The notes under the pieces were generated by a model, which searched no databases, was not told the origin of the DNA, and saw only the letters and a program-made list of their open reading frames with translations. From assembly GCA_965220205.1 (NCBI GenBank), contig OZ244812.1, positions 2,728,001-2,792,000 of the forward strand: a stretch of DNA of 64,000 bases, in the 5' to 3' direction. This document shows, in pieces, positions 41,094-50,715 of the stretch (positions within the stretch are counted from its first letter, which is position 1; each line of letters begins with the position of its first letter). Position numbers and translations under genes: made by a program. Source of the DNA: G965220205 sp965220205 (GTDB lineage Bacteria; Chloroflexota; Dehalococcoidia; Lucifugimonadales; Australimonadaceae).

Positions 41094-44000
41094 ATGTCAT
41101 TGATTACTTCCACGGACCTGCCAATGGACTTCCCACGGCGTATAAGAGACGTTAGGGAAGTCAGGGGGTTGACCCAGGCCAAGTTCGCGGAGCTCGTCGG
41201 CGTCTCCTACGCCACTGTCAACCGCTGGGAGAACAGACAGTCCCGTCCTAACAACCTGGCTTGGGCACGTATATTGCAGCTTGAGAGTTCGGCTGACGAC
41301 CATGGAACCCCAGACCTGTCTACCACTGACAACGCCTCACCGGCGGTTCATGGCTCGGACTTCTCTGCGGACCCGGATGCAGTCTTGGCCGTTGCAGAGA
41401 CTCACCGACTTGCCTACGGACACCTATTCAACTCGGCGTTCGCTACCGAGACATCACTGATCGATCCGCTCCCGCACCAGCGCATTGCCGTCTATCAGCG
41501 CATGCTCGAACAATCTCCCCTCCGCTTCTTGCTGGCCGACGACGCTGGGGCTGGCAAGACCATCATGACCGGTCTCTATGTTCGGGAGATGCTGTCCCGG
41601 CGTCTCGTCCGGCGAGTGCTCGTCGTGCCGCCGGCCGGGCTGGTCGGGAACTGGGAAAGGGAAATGCGGAGCCTCTTTCGCCTGCAGTTCCGTATCGTTG
41701 GCGGGATAGATGCGCGGGCCGGTAATCCGTTCATCGGCCCGGAAGGCGACCTCGTGATTGTGAGCTTGGATACTCTGACCAGCCAGCGTATGTTCGACCA
41801 TCTCCGAGCTGCCGAGACCGAAGCCTACGACCTTGTCGTCTTCGACGAGGCCCACAAGTTATCAGCAAATCGTCAGCCGGACTTCCGAGTGCGCAAGACG
41901 GGCCGGTACAGGCTAGCCGAGGCCATAGCCGGCGCCGATGTGGACGACGAGCGATGGACGCTTCCTTGGTCGGCCCACCACCTGCTCCTGCTGACGGCGA
42001 CGCCGCACATGGGTCGGGACTACCCCTACTACTTCCTGTGGCGCCTGCTGCTTCCCGACTCGCTCCAGACCAAGGACGCCTTCGATGGATTTCCTCCAGA
42101 TTCCCGACGGAATCACTTCGTGCGACGCACCAAAGAGGAGATGGTTCACTTCGACGGGACGCCCCTCTATCCCCAACGAAACTGCGACACGTTGAGCTAC
42201 GAACTCACGCGGGGTCCTGGCAGCGAACGGGAGCTTTATGACGAGACGACCGACTACATCCTGGGCTACTACAACCGGGCACGGCTGCTGAACAGGTCAG
42301 CGGCGAAATTGGCGATGAGCGTCTTCCAGAGGCGTCTCGTCAGTTCAACCTACGCGCTCATGCGCTCCTTCGAACGGCGCAGCGAGAAGCTTGCAGGCAT
42401 GATCGACGACATCAGGAACGGCCATCTCACCGAGGAGCAGGTCGCCCGACAACAGCGTCGGCTCGACTCCATCGAGGACCCGTTCGAAACCCAGACTGCC
42501 GACGAGGACCCTGCGGATGGAGATGAACAGGAGCAGAACGAGGCGTTTGAAGACCAGGCACTAGGCGGTATCGTGGCGGTCAGCCTTGCCGAGCTCGAGG
42601 CAGAGCGTCTGAAGGTTGAAAAACTGCTGGGCAAGGCGCGGAGCCTAGTGGCAGCCGGTCTAGAGTCGAAGTTCGAAAAGCTCCAAGAGGTGCTCCGAGA
42701 CCCCGCGCACTCCAACCAGAAGCTCATCGTTTTCACCGAGCATCGCGATACCGCTACCTTCTTGGTGCGCCGACTCGAAGGCTTGGGCTATACCGGTCAG
42801 GTAGCGTCTATTCACGGTGGCATGGACTACCAGGAGCGCGAGCGGCAGGTCGAGTTCTTCCGGAGACCAATAGGCGAGGGCGGCGCAAACTATCTCGTAG
42901 CAACTGACGCCGCTGGCGAGGGCATCAACCTCCAGTTCTGCTGGCTTATGGTGAACTACGACATTCCGTGGAACCCAGCACGCTTGGAGCAGCGGATGGG
43001 CCGCATCCACCGATACGGCCAGACCCACGACCCCGTTATCATCATCAACTTGGTCGCTACAGGCACCCGCGAGGGTCGGGTGATGAAGACCCTGCTCGAC
43101 AAGCTGGAGGCTATCCGCAGAGAGCTGCGCTCCGACAAGGTATTCGACGTAATAGGCCGCCTGTTCGAGGGTGTGTCAATGAAGGACTATCTTGATCAGG
43201 CCATTGCGGAAGGAGAGGACGAAGCCGTCCACCGTTTGGAGGGGACGCTAACCCAAGAGCAGCTACTGGCACTCGGAGATAGAGAAAGGGCGTTGTATGG
43301 TGAGGGTGGCGAGGTCCGCCGTGAACTGGACGGTCTCAAGGATGAGGCGGACCACGAGACCTATCGGAGACTCATTCCCGGTTACGTGCGCCGGTTCGTG
43401 GAGAAGACTGCACCGTTGCTCGATCTGCGAATAGAGGGGGACTTGGAGACCACCTTCACACTGGCCCCTTTACGGTCCCGTGCCATCGACTCGCTACTCA
43501 CCGTGTTCGAGGCTTACCCCAGGGAGGCCCGTGGGCGGTTGACCGTATATCGTCCGAAAGACCGCAAGGAAGCGGTGTGGCTGCATCCCGGCGAGCCCGT
43601 CTTCGACCGCATCTCCGCATCAATCATCGACCGCTATGGAAGAGACGGGCTGAAGGGCGCCGTCTTCGTCGATCCCTACGCGTCGGAACCATACCTCTTT
43701 CACATCGCGTTGGTATCGGTCGAGAGCGGGTCAGACGGATATGAGGATGAAGCGTCCTCCTCTGGGGACGCCACGCTGCTTGATTCGCGGTTGGTAGGGC
43801 TGCGTCAGACGGAGGACGGATCTGTCGAGGAGTGGCCAGTGGAGCATTTGCTTCTCCTAAAGGGAACCAGAGACTTCGCACCCGGGCGGGCGCCGCTCGC
43901 CGCTCTTGCCCGAGGACTGGTCACGGAGGCAGTCGCATTCGCACGCGACGGGGTGGCTGGACGGCTCGTGCAGTTGCACCGGCGCCGGATCCTCGACGAG

Positions 44001-44702
44001 TTGCCATCTCGCCTGACGTTCATCAACCTGGGCTTCGACTTCCAGACAGCCGAGCTCGCCGCTGCCCGCGCTCGCTTCAATGAGAGAGCGCGGGCCGGCG
44101 ACCCCGTCGCCAGAATCGAGCACTCCAAGATTAGGGAACGACAGCGGGGCCTTACGGCGGTCCGAGAGCGCCGCATCGCCGAGCTGCGGTCGGAGCCGGA
44201 GCGTGTACGGCCCAGAGCGGTCGAGCTCCTCGTCCACGCATTAGTGGTGCCCGCTCAGGTCCCAGAGGAGGCGGAGGGGTTCGACGCGGAGGTGGAGTCG
44301 GTCGCAATGGACGTCGCAGTCTCCTGGGAGGAGGGATTGGGAGCCGACGTCAAGGACGTGACGCGGCCCAACCTGGCGCGCAGGGCGGGCCTGACTGACT
44401 GGCCAGGATTCGACCTCCTCTCCCTCCGTCCAAGTGCCGAGCGCTTGGCTATAGAGGTGAAGGGCCGTGCCGGATCCGGCAACATCGAATTGAGTGAGAA
44501 TGAGTGGGCAAAGGCCTGCAACCTCCGCGGCGGTTACTGGCTATACGTGGTCTTCGACTGCGCTACACCACACCCGCGCTTGGTACGGGTACAAGACCCC
44601 TTTGCCAAGCTACTCGCACGTGGACACGAATCGCTCGTCTACAGCATACCTCAGAGCGAGTTGCTTCAAGCGGCTGAACCCGACTCGGGGAACATCCCAT
44701 GA
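41094..44702 (+). CDS. XRE-HTH/SNF2-type helicase with DUF3883-like C-terminus
   Basis: Protein of 1202 aa. Residues 15-62 form an XRE-type HTH (REVRGLTQAKFAELVGVSYATVNRWENRQSRP). The superfamily II helicase core has Walker A DDAGAGKT near 149, DEAH near 251, LLLTATPH near 300, DAAGEGINLQ near 605 and RMGRIHRYGQ near 633. Residues about 1095-1190 (FDLLSLRPSAERLAIEVKGR, then NEWAKACNLRGGYWLYVV) look like DUF3883, a nuclease-like fold with an E-x-K. This is the helicase class of DISARM-like systems, but the fused regulator is unusual. It heads the operon and overlaps the next gene by 4 nt. Confidence 0.88.
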   Translation: MSLITSTDLPMDFPRRIRDVREVRGLTQAKFAELVGVSYATVNRWENRQSRPNNLAWARILQLESSADDHGTPDLSTTDNASPAVHGSDFSADPDAVLAVAETHRLAYGHLFNSAFATETSLIDPLPHQRIAVYQRMLEQSPLRFLLADDAGAGKTIMTGLYVREMLSRRLVRRVLVVPPAGLVGNWEREMRSLFRLQFRIVGGIDARAGNPFIGPEGDLVIVSLDTLTSQRMFDHLRAAETEAYDLVVFDEAHKLSANRQPDFRVRKTGRYRLAEAIAGADVDDERWTLPWSAHHLLLLTATPHMGRDYPYYFLWRLLLPDSLQTKDAFDGFPPDSRRNHFVRRTKEEMVHFDGTPLYPQRNCDTLSYELTRGPGSERELYDETTDYILGYYNRARLLNRSAAKLAMSVFQRRLVSSTYALMRSFERRSEKLAGMIDDIRNGHLTEEQVARQQRRLDSIEDPFETQTADEDPADGDEQEQNEAFEDQALGGIVAVSLAELEAERLKVEKLLGKARSLVAAGLESKFEKLQEVLRDPAHSNQKLIVFTEHRDTATFLVRRLEGLGYTGQVASIHGGMDYQERERQVEFFRRPIGEGGANYLVATDAAGEGINLQFCWLMVNYDIPWNPARLEQRMGRIHRYGQTHDPVIIINLVATGTREGRVMKTLLDKLEAIRRELRSDKVFDVIGRLFEGVSMKDYLDQAIAEGEDEAVHRLEGTLTQEQLLALGDRERALYGEGGEVRRELDGLKDEADHETYRRLIPGYVRRFVEKTAPLLDLRIEGDLETTFTLAPLRSRAIDSLLTVFEAYPREARGRLTVYRPKDRKEAVWLHPGEPVFDRISASIIDRYGRDGLKGAVFVDPYASEPYLFHIALVSVESGSDGYEDEASSSGDATLLDSRLVGLRQTEDGSVEEWPVEHLLLLKGTRDFAPGRAPLAALARGLVTEAVAFARDGVAGRLVQLHRRRILDELPSRLTFINLGFDFQTAELAAARARFNERARAGDPVARIEHSKIRERQRGLTAVRERRIAELRSEPERVRPRAVELLVHALVVPAQVPEEAEGFDAEVESVAMDVAVSWEEGLGADVKDVTRPNLARRAGLTDWPGFDLLSLRPSAERLAIEVKGRAGSGNIELSENEWAKACNLRGGYWLYVVFDCATPHPRLVRVQDPFAKLLARGHESLVYSIPQSELLQAAEPDSGNIP

Positions 44703-45223
44703 CCAGTTCTAAGAGAATACTGATAGTCGCAGGTGCCAACGGCGCAGGCAAGACTACATTCGCCACGGAGTTCCTTCCCAACGAGGCTGATTGCCCGATC
44801 TTCATCAACGCCGACCTCATCGCCGCGGGCCTGAGTCCGTTCCGGCCAGACCTCACCGCATTGCGGGCGGGTAGGCTGATGCTGAACATGATCCACGACT
44901 ACGTGAGGAGGGGAGAGAGCTTTGCCTTCGAGACTACGCTTAGCGGGCGGAGCTATACCAGACTGATACCAAGCTGGCGGAATGAGGGGTACAGAGTAAA
45001 GCTGTTCTTCCTGCGACTATCGAGGCCAGAGATTGCCATCGCCCGTGTGAGGCAACGGGTATCGGAGGGCGGGCACGATGTACCGGAGGCGGTCATTCGT
45101 AGAAGGTTACAAGCCGGACTCCGCAACTTTGAGCATATCTACAAGGGTCTGGTGGACGAATGGGCCGTGTACGACAATTCAGGCGACCAACCCGTACTCG
45201 TGGAAGAAGGGAGGCTGACATGA
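44699..45223 (+). CDS. Zeta-toxin-like P-loop kinase
   Basis: Protein of 174 aa in the COG4185/zeta-like group. Walker A is VAGANGAGKTTFA at residues 10-22, followed by INADLIAAGLSPF (substrate-binding acid) and SFAFETTLSGRSY. Arg-rich helices then follow (RVRQRVSEGGHDVPEAVIRRR), typical of zeta-type kinases. Such enzymes phosphorylate small molecules such as UDP-sugars or nucleotides, and many act as toxins. ATGA overlaps link it to both the helicase and the small gene after it, so it is translated as part of the operon. The nested toxin-like pair could guard the system. Confidence 0.82.
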   Translation: MTSSKRILIVAGANGAGKTTFATEFLPNEADCPIFINADLIAAGLSPFRPDLTALRAGRLMLNMIHDYVRRGESFAFETTLSGRSYTRLIPSWRNEGYRVKLFFLRLSRPEIAIARVRQRVSEGGHDVPEAVIRRRLQAGLRNFEHIYKGLVDEWAVYDNSGDQPVLVEEGRLT

Positions 45224-45462
45224 CAACGCAAGAGCAACACGACGGACACCGGCCTATGAAGTCCCAGGACACCGACTTCATAGGTGCCTTGGCCGCGTTG
45301 CGAAGAGCTGCAGCAAAGGCGCGGCGACGGGCCTTCGACACCACAGGCTCAGTGGCCATTCTCAAGGGTGGCAGCGTTGTCTGGCAGGCAGAGGACGGAA
45401 CACTCATTTACGAGCCAGAGCACTATAAGAGAGGGGTGTCACCCAGCAATGATCAACCTTAG
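45220..45462 (+). CDS. Small partner of the zeta-like kinase (possible antitoxin)
   Basis: An 80-aa protein from ATG 45220, which overlaps the kinase stop. The core FIGALAALRRAAAKARRRAFDTTGSVAILKGGSVV is a basic helix followed by a beta hairpin, a pattern I associate with small genes next to zeta-like ATPases. It is read as the cognate antitoxin or subunit. It overlaps the next gene by 14 nt. Confidence 0.65.
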   Translation: MTTQEQHDGHRPMKSQDTDFIGALAALRRAAAKARRRAFDTTGSVAILKGGSVVWQAEDGTLIYEPEHYKRGVSPSNDQP

Positions 45463-47359
45463 CTTGTCTATTCCTCTGCCGGCACCCTGGGCAGATCAGA
45501 CCTTCCAAACTGACCACATAGGGGAGATCAACTTTCTGGTAGGGCCAAACGGGAGTGGCAAATCTCAATTCGCCCGTCAACTCTTCACTCACTTGGGAGG
45601 AAAGCAAGGACATGCGCGTCTACTTGGGACTGATCGGCTCAGCGGCATGGAGCAGGTCAGGGCTTTTAGGCGCTTCATTGGTGACCATTTTGAGAATGGA
45701 TTTGACAAAAGTCAGTTCGACTATTTTAAACAGGCAGGAGCAGAAGGGTCGGGAATCGACACCTTTGTACTTCTCGAGGAAAGAATGGACCTTCGTATTC
45801 AAGTCGAGGCTACACTCAGTCATCTGTTCGACCGGGAGATTCTTCTTGAGTGGGACTCTGGCCGCCTCATGGCCAAGATTCGACGGCTGGGTGATAGCGA
45901 TGCCTACAGGTTGGATCGGGACGAATGCCATGGAATTAAAGAGATTCTGGTCCTCCTGACACATCTTTATGATGACAAGAATCAATATCTCATCATAGAC
46001 GAACCAGAACTCAACCTACACCCCCAATATCAAGCGTTCTTCATGCAGGAAGTTCGCAAGGTTGCAGGCGATCCAACCATCGACTCCAAAAAGAAGAGCG
46101 TATTTCTCATCACACACTCTCCGTTCGTTCTCGATTTTCAGTCTGAGGACGATCTGAAATCCGTCATTTCTTTTGGCTTGGATTACTCGGTTCCAAAGCA
46201 AGTATACAACCTTGACCTAGATGGGAATGGGATTCCTTCTTTGGTTAGACGCTTGAATTCACATCACAAGCAACTGTTTTTCTCGGACAATCCAATCTTC
46301 GTTGAGGGCATCCTTGATGCTCAGTTGGTAAATGCCATGATGGAGGCTCGCGGAGTCTCGGTCGCAGGAGCCGGAAGTTGCGTCATTGATGCTGGTGGAG
46401 CTGAAGAAGTCGATCACTATCTGAAACTATGCCAAGGTCTCAGGAAAGAAGCTCATTTCCTTTACGACTTAGACAGTCTCTTTCGTGGAAGCCTTCGTAA
46501 GTGTATAGGCGATGACCAATCTATCCAGAGTTTCTTGGCCTCCGCAGGGCTAGGGAACGACTTTGTGAAATACTGTGGACAGTTGGAGGGAAAGCTGGCA
46601 GATCTCATTAAGACTCAATTGCTCAATGCATCACTGCCACCTCGGCTTACCCGACTGGGAGAGTTGCTGGGAACCTTTGGCACATGGCCCTGGAGTAATG
46701 CCAGCTTGACAAAGGCCCGGACGGCGGTAATGACGGCCATAAGCCGGTATAGGGACGACGTTGTAGCAGCGGTTTCAGAACAAGCGGTGACGGATATTGA
46801 AGGTCACTTGGGGCAAATCCTCACTGCTTTGAGCCAGAAAAACGTGCACGTCCTACCTGGAGGAACCATAGAGAGATACCTGCCTTGCTATACCAGTGAT
46901 GTTTACGAGCTTCCCGATGAGGCTAAGCGGCAGGCTGCCATTGATGAGATATGGGAATTATCGAAGCCAATGACAGAGGCAGAATTGTCATCGCGTTACG
47001 GCGAGTTATACGACGTTGTGCGTGATTTGCCATCCAAGGACGATGTGGACGTTGAGCCCGTCCTCCGCAAGTACCTGAGTGGTTATATTCATGAGCTTCA
47101 ACAGACGGTCATAAATAATCCAGACTGGCAGTCTGAGCAGATACAAGCGCGTTTGAATATAGCTCAACCATCAATCGCCAGAGTTTTCTCGATCCAACAT
47201 TTCGAGCGCCAAAAAGGGAACGAATTTAAGGCGGCTATTGGGATCTTAGAGATGCTTGGCCAGAATAGGAGAATCTCGTACGTGGATCATAATACCAATG
47301 CAGGCATGGGAGATTTCAAAATCGAACTTGCTCCCGTGAGTAGTAAGGAAGCCGAATGA
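45449..47359 (+). CDS. OLD-family ATPase with TOPRIM nuclease domain
   Basis: Protein of 636 aa. The ABC-type ATPase has Walker A GPNGSGKSQF near residue 33, and YLIIDEPELNLHPQ (Walker B) near 182 with FLITHSPFVLD. The TOPRIM part has NPIFVEGILDAQLV near 283 and the acidic pair FLYDLDSLF near 336. This is the OLD/GajA-like endonuclease layout. The start ATG 45449 lies inside the end of the small gene, and the end overlaps the methylase gene by 4 nt. Its base composition is visibly more AT-rich than the rest of the operon, so it was probably inserted from another source. Confidence 0.83.
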   Translation: MINLSLSIPLPAPWADQTFQTDHIGEINFLVGPNGSGKSQFARQLFTHLGGKQGHARLLGTDRLSGMEQVRAFRRFIGDHFENGFDKSQFDYFKQAGAEGSGIDTFVLLEERMDLRIQVEATLSHLFDREILLEWDSGRLMAKIRRLGDSDAYRLDRDECHGIKEILVLLTHLYDDKNQYLIIDEPELNLHPQYQAFFMQEVRKVAGDPTIDSKKKSVFLITHSPFVLDFQSEDDLKSVISFGLDYSVPKQVYNLDLDGNGIPSLVRRLNSHHKQLFFSDNPIFVEGILDAQLVNAMMEARGVSVAGAGSCVIDAGGAEEVDHYLKLCQGLRKEAHFLYDLDSLFRGSLRKCIGDDQSIQSFLASAGLGNDFVKYCGQLEGKLADLIKTQLLNASLPPRLTRLGELLGTFGTWPWSNASLTKARTAVMTAISRYRDDVVAAVSEQAVTDIEGHLGQILTALSQKNVHVLPGGTIERYLPCYTSDVYELPDEAKRQAAIDEIWELSKPMTEAELSSRYGELYDVVRDLPSKDDVDVEPVLRKYLSGYIHELQQTVINNPDWQSEQIQARLNIAQPSIARVFSIQHFERQKGNEFKAAIGILEMLGQNRRISYVDHNTNAGMGDFKIELAPVSSKEAE

Positions 47360-50300
47360 CTACCCACAACCCCAAACGCCTCATAGAAGTAGCCTTCCCC
47401 CTCAAGCAGGCGTCGCTGGACTCGGTGCACGAGAAGAGCGTGCGGCATGGGCACATCTCCACCCTGCACATCTGGCCGGCACGGCGGCCCCTGGCGGCCT
47501 CGCGGGCTGCGCTTATCGCCACGTTGCTGCCGGACTCAGGCGACTCCGACAAGCGCCATGCGCTGCTGGAGCGCATGGCCGGGCGTGTTGTCGAGAAGAT
47601 CGAACGCAAGCGGCTCAACGGGCGCGTTGTCGAGAAGGTGAAGGAGGTCACCGAGGGCGGCATCCTCCACTGGGGCCGGGAGAACGGCCCTGACCTCCAG
47701 TGGTTCCGCGACGAGATTCGCAAGGCTTACGGCGGTCGCGCCCCTAGGGTGCTGGACCCTTTCGCCGGTGGTGGCGCCATTCCCCTCGAAGCCATGCGGC
47801 TGGGCTGCGAGGTCACCGCCATGGATATCAACCCCGTCGCCTGGGTCATTCTCAAATGTACCCTGGAATACCCACAGCGGCTCGCCGGCCAGACCCGCCC
47901 GCTGCCCGCCTTCGCCGTGGAGGACCGCAACTTCATGGAGTCGTTCCTCAAGGCCAAGGGCTTCAAGGGCGCGCGCTTGCAGACGCAGCTCCAACGGATC
48001 GGACACGGCGACCGAGAGGGCCAGCTTGATGCGCTGCCCCAGAACGATCTAGTCACGGAGGCCGACCTCGCTTGGCATGTGCGCGCCTGGGGCCGGTGGG
48101 TTCTGGCGAGGGCGCGCAGGGAGCTGGCCGCCTACTACCCTACCTACGCCGACTTCCAGCCGCTCGCGCCGGACGCCGACTTCGAGGCGCAGCCCATGCG
48201 CCTCTTGGACACGGACGAGGACGGCGTCTCTATGCTGGACCCACTGAACGCCGAGTTCGACGCCGCATACCTGCGGGACCCACGCAACCCGCGATGGGTC
48301 GCCAAGCCAACGGTCGCCTACCTCTGGGCGCGCACCGTCCGGTGCAAGCAGTGCCGCGCCACGCTGCCCTTGCTCAAGACGCGCTGGCTGTGCAAGAAGG
48401 ACAGCAAGCGCGTCTTGCTGACCATGGAACCGGACGCCAAGGGGGGCGGCGTGGTCTTTGGCGTGCAGCCGAACGTGGCACGCAACGGTGGCAACGCCGC
48501 GCAGCGACGGGAGAACGACAGACGCATTGGGGCCGGGACCATGTCCCGCACCGGCACAACTTGCCCCTGCTGTGGCGCCATTATGACCATGAGCGACATC
48601 CGCTACGAAGGCCGCGCCGGTCGTATGGGAGCAATCATGACCGCCGTGGTGGTCGATGGGCCAAAGGGCAAGGAATACCGCCTGCCCACGGGTCACGAGG
48701 TCGAGGCGGCCGACGTGACCGAGGAGCAGCTTCAGGCCCTCTATGCGGACATCCCCTTCGGCATGCCGGAGGAGCCAACGCCCAAGGCAGGAATCGGCGC
48801 ATCCCGCGCGTTCTCAGTTGACGGCTACGGCTTCGACACGTGGCGCAAGCTGTTCACGAACCGACAGCTGTTGGCGCTGGGAGAGTTTGTCCTGGCAGTC
48901 CGGGGCCTTATGCAAGAGCTGGACGACCGGCCCGATGTCTGGCGGGAAGCCATTATCACAAACCTCGCCCTTGTGACCGACCGCCTTGCCGATTACTCCA
49001 GCGCGATTTGCTCTTGGCACAACAGCGGAGAAAAGCTTAGGAATACATTTTCTCGATTTGCGCTTCCAATCGTCTGGGACTACACCGAGGTCAATCTCTT
49101 GTCAGACACCTCTGGAAATTTCCTCGGCGCGCTTGAATGGGTATCCCGCTCTATTGGTCATGTCCTACAGCCCGCCAAATCCGCAGATTCAACTAACGTG
49201 CTAAGCGATAGCGCTACCCAGGTACTAGGGGAGTACGATGTAATCATCACTGACCCACCCTACTACGATGCAATCCCATACTCAGACTGTATGGACTTCT
49301 TTCACGTGTGGCTGCGAAGGTCCACCCAGGGGTTGTCGCCAGAGGTGGACGCCGCTTTCGTACACCCTCTCGGTCCCAAGTGGGATCACGACGCCGGCGA
49401 CGGAGAGCTAATCGACGACGCCAGGCGGTTCAACGGCGACAGGGAGCTTTCAAAGAGCAACTACGAAAACGGTATGGCCCGGGCGTTCCAAGCCTGCCAC
49501 TCCGCTCTGACGACGGATGGGCGGTTGGTTGTAGTGTTCGCCAACAAGCAGCCCGACGCCTGGGAAACTCTGGTTGGCGCCCTGATTCGCGCCGGGTTCG
49601 TGGTGGATGGCTCATGGCCTGTACAGACAGAGATGAGCAACCGGACGCGCTCGCTCGGGTCGGCGGCACTTTCGTCGTCCCTCTGGCTGGTTTGCCGGAA
49701 ACGCGTCCTCGCCCGGCCCGGTTGGGACAACATTGTGCTTGACGAGATGCGCACCAACATCACCCAACAGCTTCGCGACTTCTGGGACGCGGGGATTCGC
49801 GGGCCGGACTTTGTGTGGGCAGCCACTGGGCCGGCGCTGGAGGCCCTCAGCAGGCACCCCGCCGTCAAGAAAGCCAACGACCCGGACTGGCTCATGACGG
49901 TATCGGAGTTCCTGCGCGAGGTTCGGCGGATGGTCGTCGACTTCGTCGTCGGGCGTGTTCTGACCGCCGCCGGCGGCCAGGAGGCCGTGAGCGGGCTGGA
50001 CGACGTGACCACCTACTACCTGCTGCACCGTAACGACTTCGGCATGGACGACGCGCCGGTGGGTGCCTGCATCCTCTACGCCATGTCGTGTAACCTCTCC
50101 GACTCAGCATTGGTGGGCCAGCACGACCTTCTGGTCCAAACGGGCAAAGCGGCGTCCGCAGACGAGGAGGAGGACGAGGCGGCGGAGAACGAGGGTTCGG
50201 ACGAGGATGAGCCAGAGGAGACAGCCGGGTCGGGTGCCCGGCTGAGGCTCAAGCCATGGAGCCAGCGCCAGAACCGCAACCTCGGCCTGGAGGGTTCCGG

Positions 50301-50565
50301 AGGGTGGCCAGCGCCGCTCATTGACCAGGTGCACCGGCTGATGCACCTGTGGCGCGCCGGCGACCAGGCCAAAGTGGATGACTACGTGGACGCGCGGGGC
50401 CTCCAGAGCAACGCCCTGTTCAGCCAGATACTCCAAGCACTCATTGAGTTGGCCGCCTCCGGCTCCGAGGAGCGCGCCATTCTCGAAGCCATCAGCAACC
50501 ACGTAGCCTCGCGCGGGGACGTGCGTGCCCCGCGCCAGCGGCCGCTGGCGTTGGGAGGCATGTGA
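47356..50565 (+). CDS. DUF1156 DNA methyltransferase (COG1743-like)
   Basis: Protein of 1069 aa. It opens with the DUF1156 signature (IEVAFPLKQASLDSVHEKSVRHGHISTLHIWPARRPLAASRAAL). SAM-binding motif I is VLDPFAGGGAIPLEA near residue 135, two zinc-ribbon-like Cys pairs follow (CKQCRATLPLLKTRWLC; TCPCCGAI), and the catalytic motif IV is DPPYYD near 633, so an N6-adenine or N4-cytosine methylase is expected. An acidic stretch precedes the C-terminus. In defence loci this family marks self DNA or modifies phage DNA. It is coupled to the OLD gene by ATGA and to a 42-aa ORF by TGATG. Confidence 0.9.
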   Translation: MTTHNPKRLIEVAFPLKQASLDSVHEKSVRHGHISTLHIWPARRPLAASRAALIATLLPDSGDSDKRHALLERMAGRVVEKIERKRLNGRVVEKVKEVTEGGILHWGRENGPDLQWFRDEIRKAYGGRAPRVLDPFAGGGAIPLEAMRLGCEVTAMDINPVAWVILKCTLEYPQRLAGQTRPLPAFAVEDRNFMESFLKAKGFKGARLQTQLQRIGHGDREGQLDALPQNDLVTEADLAWHVRAWGRWVLARARRELAAYYPTYADFQPLAPDADFEAQPMRLLDTDEDGVSMLDPLNAEFDAAYLRDPRNPRWVAKPTVAYLWARTVRCKQCRATLPLLKTRWLCKKDSKRVLLTMEPDAKGGGVVFGVQPNVARNGGNAAQRRENDRRIGAGTMSRTGTTCPCCGAIMTMSDIRYEGRAGRMGAIMTAVVVDGPKGKEYRLPTGHEVEAADVTEEQLQALYADIPFGMPEEPTPKAGIGASRAFSVDGYGFDTWRKLFTNRQLLALGEFVLAVRGLMQELDDRPDVWREAIITNLALVTDRLADYSSAICSWHNSGEKLRNTFSRFALPIVWDYTEVNLLSDTSGNFLGALEWVSRSIGHVLQPAKSADSTNVLSDSATQVLGEYDVIITDPPYYDAIPYSDCMDFFHVWLRRSTQGLSPEVDAAFVHPLGPKWDHDAGDGELIDDARRFNGDRELSKSNYENGMARAFQACHSALTTDGRLVVVFANKQPDAWETLVGALIRAGFVVDGSWPVQTEMSNRTRSLGSAALSSSLWLVCRKRVLARPGWDNIVLDEMRTNITQQLRDFWDAGIRGPDFVWAATGPALEALSRHPAVKKANDPDWLMTVSEFLREVRRMVVDFVVGRVLTAAGGQEAVSGLDDVTTYYLLHRNDFGMDDAPVGACILYAMSCNLSDSALVGQHDLLVQTGKAASADEEEDEAAENEGSDEDEPEETAGSGARLRLKPWSQRQNRNLGLEGSGGWPAPLIDQVHRLMHLWRAGDQAKVDDYVDARGLQSNALFSQILQALIELAASGSEERAILEAISNHVASRGDVRAPRQRPLALGGM

Positions 50566-50693
50566 TGGCGAAGAGGATCATGACAGTTGAAGCAAGCGGC
50601 CGCGAAGTGCGGCTCCCGGCACATCCGGCTGCAGTTGGGTGTGAGGAGAATAGATTTCGAGTGGAACAGCAATTGACCGCAGTTCCGCGGTGA
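50565..50693 (+). CDS. Putative 42-aa protein between methylase and DUF499 genes
   Basis: A short frame beginning MAKRIMTVEASGREVRLPAH and ending LTAVPR. Its ATG overlaps the methylase stop (TGATG), GGGAGG lies upstream, and it ends 22 nt before the DUF499 start. The position fills an otherwise odd 150-nt gap in a tightly overlapped operon. Its reality as protein is unproven; no family is recognised. Confidence 0.4.
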   Translation: MAKRIMTVEASGREVRLPAHPAAVGCEENRFRVEQQLTAVPR

Positions 50694-50715
50694 GTCAGTA
50701 GGAGGCGAAGTCATC

